Shown here: one piece after another, positions 1-12,274 of the stretch
Layout: every line of letters starts with the position of its first letter
Numbering within the stretch: the stretch's first letter is position 1
Source of the DNA: Hydractinia symbiolongicarpus
Lineage: Eukaryota > Cnidaria > Hydrozoa > Anthoathecata > Hydractiniidae
NCBI RefSeq assembly: GCF_029227915.1
Contig: NC_079887.1
Span: 14,880,001 to 14,944,000, forward strand
DNA length: 64,000 nucleotides
Direction: 5' to 3'
The notes under the pieces: generated by a model
Databases searched by the model: none
What the model was told of the DNA's origin: nothing
What the model saw: the letters and a program-made list of their open reading frames with translations, nothing else
Made by a program: the position numbers and the translations under genes

Positions 1-100
1 TTTTTAATCAATATTATGCAATTGTTTTTACTGCATTGTTAAAACAGGAGGTGAACTAGCAGTAACTAGTAATTGCACAGACTTTTCCTTTTTTTCGTAG

Positions 101-2645
101 ATGTGTGTTGTGGTACAGGTACAATTGGTTTATGTGTAGCAAATGTAAGTGAGTTTTACTTAAAGTTGTGAAGTGCTGAATGGCGCTAATATCTTCCTGG
201 CTATTGTTTTTCATAGTTCCTTGAAAAATGTTATCAATTCAAATTTAGGTTTAAGAGTATTAAAATTCAGCAATTTGTGTTTTACACATTCTGACTGTTC
301 TTGATGTTGTACTGTCAAATACTAAACCTTAGAGAGACTAAGTGTTTTGTATATTTTAAAATGCAACCTTAATACTGATCATTATTAACTGATAGCTATT
401 TTCAACCGGTTTATATGGGAAATTCGCAGCGCTGATTGGTTAAAAAGCCTTAACCACAGGCTTTATGCAGCATGATATAATTTTTAACCTCATAACAACC
501 ATAATGGTAGCTATAAATGTAAACTAAGTCATCTAGAAAGGGAATAACACTTTTCTCGATATTACAGCTTTTGAATATTATTTTTGTTGATTTAAATTAA
601 ATTCTTCACAAAAAAAGTTCAAGTTATTTTTTATGTGAATCAAAGCAAAAAGATGATTTCAGCTAAGTCACTTACATTTTTAGTTGAACTTTGTTGTTTG
701 TTGTTATATTTCATATTTGTTTCTATCTTCATGTTGTTGCTGTTCAAAATATTGTTGATATTTTTAAAGTATCATTTTAATGGGTTTGTGGAACCAGCAT
801 GGTTCTAAAAACCCATTAGTATCGTTACTTTAGTGCTATACAAAGTGCTATTCAAACCTCAAAAAAATTAAGCCGTAAACCAATGCAGTCGTCAGGATAT
901 TTCATACTAATGACACAAGCTGACCATTTGACAAAACCTTATGTTGTGGAGATATGGGCACTTACATAAATTCTTACATTAGTATGCAGCTATGGTAAGT
1001 TAAGGTCAATTTAAGGTAACCTTGTGCATTATAATCACACCTTATGCATACTATAATCATACCTCAACTTATTATGGCTCCTACTAATGCAACACTCCCT
1101 TTACATGGACACACATAGGCATCATCAGCTAAAGACATTCCTAGTCTTTAGTTGCTGGGTCTTTTTTGACCAGTGCTGATTCAAACATGTCTTATTTCAG
1201 AATACATCTTTACCTGTTATTGGTGTCGAAATTTCAAAGCAAGCTGTGGAAGATGCTAAACACAACGCTACAGTTAATGGTAAGCAATTTAGATTATGAA
1301 GTAATTTTTGGTGAACCAACCTTTTAGTCTGTCTTTCGCAACAACCTTTTAAAACATGGTCAATTATCATAAAAACATTTTACAATATTGTCAGTCAGTC
1401 GTTACTTTGTTTGTAAAACCAGGGATGTGCATATTCAGTGTCTGACTATACCTATGTGTTTTTTCTTTGTAGGTATTGAAAACGCACGGTTTGTGTGCGG
1501 TCCTGCAGAAAAAGTACTTCAGGATGAAATTAGAAAAATCCACAAAAAACACATCATTGCAATTGTGGACCCTCCCAGAGCTGGTTTACGTATGATTGAT
1601 TTAGTGTTCACTTTCTTAGTACTTTTGTTTATATGTGTGTGCTTGCGTTTTTTGTTATTGCTAATTATTGTTTAATTACTTGCTTATTTTTCCATTTTTC
1701 CATTTTTACATTTTTATATTTTCTTCTTTTATTATTTTTTATTTTAGACAGGACAGTTCTTCAATTACTGAGAGCATGTACAGCTATCACAAAAGTCATA
1801 TATGTTTCTTGCAGTGTGAAGCAAGCGACAGATAATTTTATTTCGTAAGCCATTTCAACCTTTAATTTAAGGAACACACATTTAAGGGCGGTGCCTGTAA
1901 TTGTGGTATCAGTGTTGCATTTATTGTCAAAAATAAAACAGGAAATTGGCTTGGTAGTTTTAAGGAAATATACAGCAATAAAACGCGGTCACCATATTTG
2001 AATAGACACCCATTTTATTAGGAGACTTGTTAGAATGTTTAAGCGTTATAGCGGGCACTACTTATCGTGTCTTTACGGAATTGTTTTTAGGTTATTGAAA
2101 TTTAACTTTGCGATATTTGCATGTTTAAATTGGAAAACACTACCACACGTTAATTAATAAACGTAAAATCGATTGGAGCAGAGATGAGTTCTTTTTACAT
2201 TGTAATCTAGTACATACTATAGCTTTCAAGTAATATTTTGCAGAAGTATAAATTTCGGTTTATTCTCTCCCCTGTTGAACAAGAATGATTGAAAGTCGGT
2301 GTTGTAAACATTGAATAAGGTCAATTTTGCCTTATTTGTTACTTAGTTTTCCTTTTGATTGTATGTGATTATGATCCGTTTTTTGGATATGAACATTTTT
2401 TTAGTCTTTGTCGACCAGCTAGCAAAAGGTTTCACGGCATTCCTTTCAAGACTAATCGGGCTGTTCCAGTAGATCTCTTTCCTCAAACACCACACTGCGA
2501 ATTGGTTGTAGAATTGGAGCGTATCACAGAAAGATCGAAAAGCAATTCTGATACAGAAGATGTAAAACCAATAAAGGAGGTTGAGACGGATGAGAAAGAA
2601 GTACAGGAGGGTATAACATTTACAGAAAAAGAAATCAATGATTAA
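101..2645 (+). CDS. TRMT2A: tRNA (uracil-5-)-methyltransferase, TRMT2A-like, 3' part of gene (5 exons)
   Basis: Exons read as 101-144, 1201-1279, 1473-1589, 1748-1844 and 2405-2645. All are bounded by AG/GT and all phases join, giving the last 191 residues. The upstream exons lie outside the window. Seen: the SAM-binding loop CCGTGTIGL, then DPPRAGL, YVSC with the presumed catalytic Cys, LCRP, and DLFPQTPHCE, whose Glu matches the family's general base. These are the TrmA/TRMT2 motifs in their normal order. The family makes 5-methyluridine in tRNA (U54 for TRMT2A). The residue after the catalytic Cys is Ser where Asn is usual. The last exon ends in an acidic/lysine tail of about 45 residues beyond the conserved core. 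TRMT2A is preferred over TRMT2B because of the PFKTNRAVPVDLFPQTPHCE type C-terminus, but paralogue choice is an inference. No frameshift is present. Confidence 0.9.
763..833 (+). other. Foldback hairpin in TRMT2A intron
   Basis: A perfect 10-bp stem (778-787 with 809-818) continues inward with a 5-bp stem (791-795 with 801-805) around a 5-nt loop. An imperfect outer stem reaches about 763 and 833. It lies in the intron between the exons ending at 144 and starting at 1201. Size and shape resemble a pre-miRNA or a very small MITE; nothing shows that it is expressed. Confidence 0.45.
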
Positions 2646-2776
2646 CACACCTTGTTTTTCCTCTCCAGCATATGATTTTGTTTGTTTTTTTACGTGTCGG
2701 ATTTAATGAAACTGATGCCTTCAAGAAACACAAAGAAATATTTTCGGGTGTTTTGTTTGCTGTTCAAATAAGAGTC

Positions 2777-2782
2777 AATAAA
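2777..2782 (+). terminator. Poly(A) signal AATAAA of the TRMT2A-like gene
   Basis: AATAAA lies 132 nt after the stop codon, in an AT-rich 3' UTR followed by A-rich sequence. It is the first canonical signal downstream of the gene. Confidence 0.5.
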
Positions 2783-4366
2783 AAGTGCAACGTAAAATTA
2801 AAAGGACTTCCTATCTAAAAATGTTTAGTTGGTGTAAATTAGCCAGTATAAACATGTACTATGTAGAAAATATCAAAGTTTAGTAAAGAGCCCTGCACCA
2901 ATTGCTGTTTAAATGCTGTAAAAAATTCAAGTGCAAAATCCCCTGCATTTAAAAGAAATTAAGTGCACGAGGTAATAACGTTTCCTAAGAACTTAGTAAT
3001 TTGTATGTTTTGTTCATTTGGGGACAAGAGTTGCATATGTTCGAAATAGTCAACATATCTTACATCTTTCTTACAGCTTTCACGGTTAGATACATGGTCA
3101 GACTCTCAACACTCAGCACAACAGTAACTCTATTAGTTTTTAGCCGAAGTGGCCATGATCTCTCAGTTTTTAAATCGACAAGTGTGCGACACATTGCATT
3201 TCTGTTTGTTTTGTAATCAGAGTGAGCGATTTTTTCATCTGTCTTCAGGCCAAAAAAATGGTCATCGTGCTCAAAACTTCAGAGTTAATTTAAAATCAGT
3301 TTTCTAAAGCTAACTATTTTTTAATACAGGAAAAGTTGTTAAGGATTTTAAAAATATTCTTTACTGAGCGTGTGTTTTTGCTATAAAAGTTTGTTTCGAT
3401 ACTGAGAGAACCTGATTGGAGCTTTATAATAATTTAACATATTAGTATTCTTATAAATTTCATATTGTGGACGGAGCATTATAACTAAATTTTATTAACG
3501 CCTTCATGTGACGAGAAAGGTTTGTCAAAGCAGATAATGCTTCATCAATAGCTTCCAACAGGCTTCTTTTAAAAATGATTTCAAGCGCGTGTGTAGGGTA
3601 ATGGCAGGCATGCGTGTGAAAGTTTTTCACATTTTTGTCACGAATTAACTCGTTTTTCTTGTGAATAAACATGATTTGAAATTATAAACAATAAACTTAA
3701 AAATTCGCGCAGAAAAAGCAGTTTCAGCTTTAGGGTATCCCGTATACCTTGCGCTGTTTTTAAACAATTCTGAAAACTAAGACTGTGTGCTTGTACTTCA
3801 TGTTGAACCCATTTGGCTCTTATCTTACGGAAATATTAATTTGATGTAGTGGATATGACCATTAAAGGCGGTATTATTGTCACTGTCTTCATATACCAAG
3901 CATAGCACATTTAAAGAGAAAAGATATGTCAATGTCTGTAGGCAATAAAAATGCAGAAAAAATTATGATAAATAACTTGGGTTTTTAAGGCTGCCAGAGT
4001 TGTTAAATAATTATTATTTTTTGCTTTGACTGGGATCCAAAAAGATTGATAATAAAAAGAGGTGAAAAAGGAGTATTGAAATCAGTACGTAGTTGTCTAA
4101 GACGATTGTGTGTCGTGTTTTAAAAATTGCTGTATCTAGTTAGTGCAATCTTCATTTAGTACACACATCCTAAAACAGTGATACATTATTTATGCAGTTT
4201 TGTTGATTTCAATGCTGTTCTGAGAAAATTTGCTTATGTTGATTAAAGCAACTGTTGATCTGATGAGATAGTGTAAATTACTGTGGTATAAGCAATTGGT
4301 CCCCATGACTATGCCGTTTGCTATCTTTAGAAATATAACTAACAACAATGATACAATGAATAAGTG
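2783..4366. other. Intergenic / 5' region between TRMT2A and DGCR8
   Basis: No supported coding exon was found in this 1.6 kb of AT-rich sequence. The short open frames here lack codon structure or recognisable motifs. It should contain the DGCR8 promoter and 5' UTR; no clear TATA box was identified. Confidence 0.5.
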
Positions 4367-7300
4367 ATGGATGATGAGGTTGCTGAAGATAAAGTCCAGA
4401 TCTGTGAAGGTCAAGTGGAACGACAGATTGTTGTGCAGGGTATGTTCTTTGTAGATTTTTTCTATCTCTGTTTTGAATAATGAAATTCATGCTTGCCACA
4501 GGAGACGTGACATCTTTAAGCTGACAGAATATCACACAAGCTATTCTATATATATGAAATAGACATACTACGTCTGTCTGTGTATAAGATTGTCAGAAAA
4601 GAAAGGGTTTACACACTGCAAACTATCATGAATAATAAAATTTCTTTATTATTTTTGTTTAGTTTTTTATAAATCCATAACATTTGCAGGTCTTAAATTA
4701 TAATTATTTACCAAGACAACCTTTTCAGTTCCTTTTTGTTCTGTAATCAATGATTTTTCAGTAAAGAACATTTTAGTGCATTTGAGTTATAGAGGTTTTG
4801 CAACTACAGGGGCCTCTACTAGACAACTGTCTAAGGTACTTCTACTCTCATGCTGAATGTTAAAAAAGAAGGGATCAATTTGCATTTTCATCGCGTCTGG
4901 CATGACTCAGCAATTAAAGTCCTGACCTACAAATGGGTAACTTTTAAATGTCTACAGTTATTTGCTTTTTTGTTACTTATGGCACAACAATTTTTAATAA
5001 ATTAGTACACCTTGTAAATACAAAAGTGTAAAATATTTTTTGTTTGTTGGAATGCCACATCATCCATTTATATGTACATGTGAATTCTGTGAGTTGAAAA
5101 TAGTTTTGCACCAACCTTGGATGATCCCTAATTTAGTAACGTTTTTGCTTTTTTATGAGAACGGGTTGTTAGCCTGTGTATCTGTCGCACATATCCCGCC
5201 CATTATTACGTGCATCTTTAGCGTAAAGCAGTATTTCTGCTTAAATTTTAAACATTTTGTGAAATTGTATATGAATTTGAGATTCTATTTAAATTGTTAG
5301 CTATACCTGATTTTTATCAAATTGACCATCGTGTCAATTCCCTTTTGTGATCAGCCTAAATTTCAATTTTTCTAAAGTCAAAATAAATTTGGGAAGTAAC
5401 TAATCAATGATTTACCGATTTGGTGGAGGCTGACATCTTTTATTAAAATTTACCCCAATGAGACATTTTAATAAAAAAAAAAAGGTTTGTTCATGTGTGT
5501 CATGTGTCACCTATTTCCAGATCTTGATGAAATAAATATAACTTCAATCAAGCATACAATATAACTTTCGTCACATATAAAACTACTACTTGTAATGTAC
5601 AACGCCTGGGTTCCGAGTTAATTTTTTACACTTAGCTGATATGAATAAATATCCTGTGAGTGAACACAAAGAACACTCCTGGCATTGTTGATTAAAATGA
5701 AATGTGTATAAGGGGGGTGTAATGTAGTATAAATTTATAATCCATTTCTCAACAGCTCATTTCCATTTAAGCTTCTTAACAACTTTTTTTTCGTATTAGT
5801 AAATGGAGTAGTTCCTGATTGTAATCTACCTGCTGGCTGGATTGGTGTCAATCACAAATGTGGAGCGATTGTGTACTTGCATAAAGAGAGTCGTGTTGTG
5901 ACATGGTCTAGACCTTACTGCATTGCAAAAGAAACCAGCTTACGGGTATTGATTATGCATATATCAGTAACAAAATTGTTGATTTTTGATTTTGATTTTT
6001 CCAGAATTTTGGCAAATTTTAAATGTGTCATTTCCTACCCATTTGTTATGTTCTTTCCAGAAACATGACATTCCACTACTTTCAATACCATGTTTACATC
6101 AAAAGAAAACAAAAGGCAAGCTTATAACTGGCGTCAAACGTAAATTGCCAGAGGAGGATTTAAAATTAAAATCTAAAATACAAAAATCAAATGTAACTGA
6201 AAGTGAAGAAATTTTGAACAGATTTGAGCAAATATCAAATGCAACAAGAGAAGATCTGATACAAAATACTGAAAGTTCTTCCAAGGAACTCATCACAAAT
6301 TACAATCACAACTCTTCCGTACAAAATGTTAAAGATAATCTGGTACAGAAAGATAATCCTTCCAACCAAACCACCCTTGAGATAGTAGATTCGACAGAAG
6401 TACATACTTATTTGAGTAGTATTTTTGATTTTGAAGTTTTAAGCAACGATTATAGTACCAAACCTTTATATACGGATGCAAAATGTAAAAGCGTCCAACC
6501 GATAACATCAAAGAATGCTGGAAAAAAGAAGGATGGCATTAATGTGGACAGGAAATCTCCACTGCAAATATTGAACGAGTTTTGTCAAAAGAAGCTTAAA
6601 GCACCCATGAAATTCAATAATATTGACTCTGGCGTTTTGCAAGATTTTGTTGTTGAAGTTGAATTAAATAATTTAAAATATGGTATTGGAAAAGGCGATA
6701 CGCAGAAGAGTGCGAAACAGGATGCTGCTTTACAGACAATCCGCATTTTAGATCAAAACTTAATACCAGAGAATGACAAAAAAAGTTATTTTGAGGTAAA
6801 TTTAAATTTAAAGTAACGTCGCAGTTCTTCGCATTTTATGCTTTTTTTCATAAGAACGTTAAGGCTGCCAAAAATTAAGAATATCTTAAGAACGTTCTCA
6901 GCCCAAATTTTTTCAACTTGTGAACAAAATTATGTGAGGCTAGAACTACTAAGAAATAATTTTGCACCTTGTTTTTTCAGTAATAGCTATACACACGATA
7001 AGATAATTTCAACAGCATTTATTTCTTTTAATTCTATATTCGTTGCCATTTGTGAATTTGATCATATATTTCAGAAAAACACACAAAATAGAGAATTCGA
7101 GAATTGTAAAACAAAAAGCTTATCTAAATATTGACGTGCTCATAAAAAACGTGTACATCGCCTCCATGACATTCCATTTTTTATGTATTAACTAAAAAAA
7201 CGCGTATAGATCCATCAAAACTGTGGCAAATCACTTTATTATACGTTCACTATACATGGTCAAAAAGTGAGTTTTCGTTAAACTTTGTTTTCAGTGTGTA

Positions 7301-10300
7301 CACCCTTTTTGTTTTATCAGAACAATTTTATCAGAACACAAGCCTCAGCTTTGTCAAAAAATGCGAACAAAATAAGAAAAGTCTAGAAGGGCTCAAATCA
7401 CTGGTTTCAAAATTAAGACTGAATTTTCCCATAAAATAGGAATAATGCACGATGTCAATATTCTTACAATTTTCTCTCAAGCTAAATTGTTTTTTGCTTA
7501 CAATCGCTTGTTTCTTCTCGCTCACAGTAACTGCGGAATAGGATATATTTGACACCATTGATCATAAACATAAATAAAAAGCTGCATCAGCAAAAAAAAC
7601 ACCCAATTATCTTCACTCTATAACAGATAATGCAGTCATTCTATTACAGATAATGGATTCATTCTATTACTGATAATGGAGCTCTAAAGCAGAAAAAACG
7701 CAATGTTTACCTCTCTTTACATTTTTAATTCTTCATACTTGATGAAAATTTGCATTGTTCCAATATGCATTCAATTAGACGAAAGAATGATAATGCATTT
7801 TACATATTTTTCATTCCAAATATATTTTTACTTTGTACACCTTTTTTATTGGCAAATAAAGTTGACATATCACAACCTCCAAAGAAATTGACATACAACT
7901 TTGCAATAAAATTCTGCTGCGTATTCACAACAACAAAAACGTAAATCGAATACTATTAGACAAGGAATAAAAATAAACATAAGCAAATTTTTCTTTTCTC
8001 TTTTGATGGCATATTTATTCCAAATTGCACACTTATACTGTTGCTTGTAATTTAATTGTTAGTTGTTTGATGAGCTACCTATACAAGATCCTAGCATTTA
8101 TCATACTATTAAAGACATGGAATCTCCATCGGAGCTGGAACAACCTTATTTTGTTTTATTTAAATTATTTAAAAGGTATGTAGTAAAGGTACTCGTGCTT
8201 AATTGTAGGGGGGGGGGGGTCAAATTGCACTTTTTCAAATTTTTCACCCCTAAAATCATTTTATAATGACCCCCCCCCCCCCCATTTTATTGAAATTTGA
8301 GAATGCGACCCACTTCCTTATTTTATTATCACTCCCCCACCCCCAAAATAATAAGTTTTTTGAATATCACAAAGCAGCATCTTTTCTTATAATCAAAACA
8401 CAACTCTCTTTTGGAACAAATCTCAAGAACAAATACTATTTACAAGTGAAAAATACCCCGTAATACCCCTTAGGTCATTATAATATGACCCCCCCCCCTC
8501 ACTTTAAGAAATGTTCCCCGGAATACCCACCCCCCTGCTTATTCGACCCCCCTACAATTAAGCCTAAAAGAGTATGTAGTTCTCGCTTTACAGGAATTGC
8601 TTTTGTTTTGTTTTGTTGAGATGCAGCGTTAAACTTTGTATTAATGTAATTATGTTGGTACCTAGGATTGAAGATAACTAACGTTAGAGAAATCGTATAG
8701 TTAGCATATAACTTTTTTTTTTATTCCAAATATGTACACAAATATGTTTTGATTTTGTATCCATATACCTTTCTATCGTTACACCAGACAAAATCTTGTT
8801 TAGTTAGGATTAAATCGATGATTCCCACAATTTTATATTAGGCATTATTCTGATTTGCAAGAAAGCGATATCTATTTCGTAGTCACAGAGGTTCGTAAGA
8901 AGCGATATCAATATGAAATGAGATATCAACATTACACTGCAGTGGTAAGATGTTTTTTATGCAATTTCAAAATTGCAACATATTTTGCCTAGAGGTATTT
9001 TTAAAATCATTATTTTTCGATTGCTTTCTTATTACCTTTACCTGGAGCAATTTTCTTGTGTTTCAATATTTCTGGTGAACTGTAAGATTTGTAGATGCTG
9101 TTCTTTCTTTTTTGAACAACTAAGAATGTGCCATGGAGATGTTAATGTGCGATGGAGGTGTTGTTTTACAACCAATTAGAATGTGCAATAGAGGTGTTAT
9201 TTCACAATCAGTTAGAATGCGCGATTGTGGTGTTGTTTTAACAATCAGTTAGAATGTGCGATGGAGGCGTTGGTTTACAATCAGTTAGAATGTGCGATTG
9301 TGGTGTTGTATTAACAATCAGTTAGAATGTGCGATGGAGGCGTTCGTTTACAATCAGTTAGAATGTGCGATGGAGGCGTTGGTTTACAATCAGTTAGAAT
9401 GTGCGATGGAGGCGTTGGTTTACAATCAGTTAGAATGTGCGATGGAGGTGTTGTTTTAACAATCAGTTAGAATGTGCGATGGAGGCGTTCGTTTACAATC
9501 AGTTAGAATGTGCGATGGAGGCGTTGGTTTACAATCAGTTAGAATGTGCGATGGAGGCGTTGGTTTACAATCAGTTAGAATGTGCGATGGAGGTGTTGTT
9601 TTAACAATCAGTTAGAATGTGCGATGGAGGCGTTGGTTTACAATCAGTTAGAATGTGCGATGGAGGCGTTCGTTTACAATCAGTTAGAATGTGCGATGGA
9701 GGCGTTGGTTTACAATCAGTTAGAATGTGCGATGGAGGCGTTGGTTTACAATCAGTTAGAATGTGCGATTGTGGTGTTGTATTAACAATCAGTTAGAATG
9801 TGCGATGGAGGCGTTCGTTTACAATCAGTTAGAATGTGCGATGGAGGCGTTGGTTTACAATCAGTTAGAATGTGCGATGGAGGCGTTGGTTTACAATCAG
9901 TTAGAATGTGCGATGGAGGTGTTGTTTTAACAATCAGTTAGAATGTGCGATGGAGGCGTTCGTTTACAATCAGTTAGAATGTGCGATGGAGGCGTTGGTT
10001 TACAATCAGTTAGAATGTGCGATGGAGGCGTTGGTTTACAATCAGTTAGAATGTGCGATGGAGGTGTTGTTTTAACAATCAGTTAGAATGTGCGATGGAG
10101 GCGTTGGTTTACAATCAGTTAGAATGTGCGATGGAGGCGTTGGTTTACAATCAGTTAGAATGTGCGATGGAGGCGTTGGTTTACAATCAGTTAGAATGTG
10201 CGATGGAGGTGTTGTTTTAACAATCAGTTAGAATGTGCGATGGAGGCGTTGGTTTACAATCAGTTAGAATGTGCGATGGAGGCGTTGGTTTACAATCAGT

Positions 10301-11904
10301 TAGAATGTGCGATGGAGGCGTTGTTTTAACAATCAGTTAGAATGTGCGATGGAGGCGTTGGTTTACAATCAGTTAGAATGTGCGATGGAGATATTTCACA
10401 ACCGATTAGAATGTGGGGTGAAGGTGTGGGTTAACAGCCGCATCAACGCATTTTTTAAACGCTATGACGGAGCGTTGTTTTCACTATTTCGCCAGACATT
10501 TTTCCTGCGATCGGCACAAAATACTTCCAAATAACTGCCCCATGTCTGTTTGTGTGGTATTGCCAACATAACATAATCCTTGTACACATTTTTAAAAAAA
10601 TTTACACCCTATTCTTTTCCCTCCACTTTACCCAACGAAGGAAACAAAAACAAAAAAGTTTTTACCATTGCCACTTCCCTGCATTTGAAAGTACATTTTT
10701 CCGCAAAATGGCCCTCACTATGTTGTCAAAAGCTTTTTTCATACCATTCCTCTCTCTCTATCAAACTATGAACGCAATTATGTACTATTTTGTGTTGTTT
10801 TCTATCTTACACATCTATAATTTGTATTTTAAATATTTTTATTTGTTAGGGAACTTGTAGAAAAAGAAAGCACGCTAAAAATCTTGCGTCACAAAATATT
10901 ATACAGGTATAAGTGTTTTATGATTATTCTTGTGTGTGATGTATTCCGAGTGTTTATAGTTGTTAAATAGATTTCAAAAGAAAGTGAAAACCCCTTACCT
11001 TTAACCAACTATACTTTTGCTTTGTTTTTACGTTGTAATGTGCTGTCATGTGTATGCCGGTCGACAGTTTATAACCAGGTAGCTGTCATAAATGTCACAT
11101 TAGCTAACTTACATAGATACATGTACTGTTGACAATATATTGTTTCAACATCTCCATGTTTAGCAAATGTATCCAACTCTGAAACATTGGGGCTCCGTCA
11201 TCCGGTTGAGTAATGCTTATTTGCCGATTACCAATAAAGTATGTATGACGCCATATTGGATTTATCTTGTTTGTAATTATAAATTTTTACAGAATTACCT
11301 AACTATAAATAGGGATTAAATTCGTGATAATATAGAAAGTGAAGAAATTTATTGTTTTTTGTTCCACAATTACGCTTGGTTAGTTTTACAGGAAGCAAAG
11401 TAACTCAAACTGTAGTGTTTTTTTATCTGTTTTTTGATGTTTTCATTTTTGCTTTTGCATGTTTGCATGAGTGGATTTTAAAGAAAATATTGATTTTTTA
11501 AAACTTGTCTAAAATTGGCAAACATTAGGACATTAGAATTTATACAATCGCTACAAAAATTACCAAAAGTTAATTATGTTATGCTATTAGTATAAACTAA
11601 TGAAATAAATACTTTTAAAATAAACAATTCTCGTATATAAACCTAACCAGGTAAAGACTAAACAGTTGTAAGGTTTTCACATCAGTTACCTAACCATGCT
11701 TGTTGCGAGGTATAAGATCGATTATTGTTTAAAATAGTATACTGAGATAACAAGATTAAAGAATATCCCTTCTTTTATCAAGCTGCTACCATTTTATCAA
11801 TGTTTGTTTTGCAGGAGATTAAAATTCAAGATAGAAAAATTGAAGTAAACCGAAGTGAAGCATTAATTAATGCTCTGAAGACTGAAATGAGGAAGATGAC
11901 ATAA
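4367..11904 (+). CDS. DGCR8: DGCR8/Pasha, Microprocessor dsRNA-binding subunit (8 exons, ~463 aa)
   Basis: Exons: 4367-4439 (tentative first), 5800-5945, 6061-6795, 8063-8175, 8842-8944, 10850-10906, 11164-11238, 11815-11904. All are AG/GT-bounded and in phase. The protein would be the Drosha partner that binds primary microRNAs. Seen: a WW-like segment (about residues 35-64, ending VVTWSRPY), then [12 protein letters not shown], whose Cys84 matches the heme-ligand Cys of the Rhed region. A Lys/Asn-rich linker follows, then dsRBD1 (about 239-306, with [16 protein letters not shown]) and dsRBD2 (about 345-413, ending in the [15 protein letters not shown] helix), then HWGSVIRL and a C-terminal helix ([12 protein letters not shown]) like the Drosha-binding tail. 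The first exon is chosen because an ATG follows an in-frame stop, the frame is open and acidic, and its one-base overhang fits the next exon. It is much less certain than the rest. The N-terminus is short compared with vertebrate DGCR8. Confidence 0.9.
8185..8567. mobile_element. G/C-tract foldback element (MITE-like) in DGCR8 intron
   Basis: Inverted ends GCTTAATTGTAGGGGG (from about 8199) and CCCCCTACAATTAAGC (to about 8564) enclose about 370 bp with several long C runs (about 8270-8284 and 8488-8500). A similar sequence, AAAAG(A)GTATGTAGT, stands on both sides (8171-8184 and 8568-8582); it resembles an imperfect target-site duplication that includes the exon's splice donor. No ORF is present. 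Confidence 0.55.
9124..10415. repeat. 36-bp minisatellite, ~35 copies, in DGCR8 intron
   Basis: The unit is about 36 bp (core GTGCGATGGAGGCGTT followed by TTTACAATCAGTTAGAAT), tandem from about 9124 to 10415 between the exons 8842-8944 and 10850-10906. Variants with GTGTTGTTTTAAC, and rarer ones with GATTGTGGTG, recur mostly every fourth unit, giving a ~145-bp higher-order repeat. Because 36 is a multiple of three, some frames stay open for a few units; these are not genes. Units at both ends are degenerate. Confidence 0.9.
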
Positions 11905-12274
11905 TTTTTTATGAGTTAGATGTTTTAACGTTTTACGCGATTATTTATTTTTGAAATTAGTTTTATTTACTGTATATTATATATTTTGTATCGGTTGGTC
12001 AATGCGAATGTCCAGAAAACGGTAAAAAATCAACTCTAAGTATGTTAATTTTACTATTAAAGTATATGTTTTATGACAACCTCTTTCCACATTAACACTG
12101 TTCTCTTTTTACTAGATATGAATGTGTGTTTCTGTCGATTTCGTTTGAAAATCACAGTAAAATGAAAGTAAAATACTTTCAACAAGTTAAAAACCTTCGA
12201 TAAGTTGTTATTTTCCTGATTTAGATTCAGAACAATAATGTAAGTAAATAAGTTATCTAAGAGGCTGCAACAAG
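11905..12274. other. 3' UTR of DGCR8 / intergenic
   Basis: AT-rich, no coding signal. An ATTAAA at about 12056-12061 could serve as the DGCR8 poly(A) signal. The next gene relic starts at 12275, only 370 bp after the DGCR8 stop codon. Confidence 0.4.

Noticed and set aside
5040-5300. 86-codon + strand frame in the first DGCR8 intron
   Set aside because: No domain; AT-rich hydrophobic content like random T-rich DNA.
9124-10415. CRISPR-like regular 36-bp repeats
   Set aside because: There are no unique spacers between the repeats, and the surroundings are eukaryotic.
9582-10534. Repeated 12-residue protein frames in the 36-bp minisatellite
   Set aside because: The unit length is a multiple of three, so an open frame is automatic; the array lies inside a DGCR8 intron.
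10850-10906. Alternative frame of the DGCR8 exon ([15 protein letters not shown])
   Set aside because: The phase 0 frame [15 protein letters not shown] fits both neighbouring exons and the dsRBD2 helix; the other does not.
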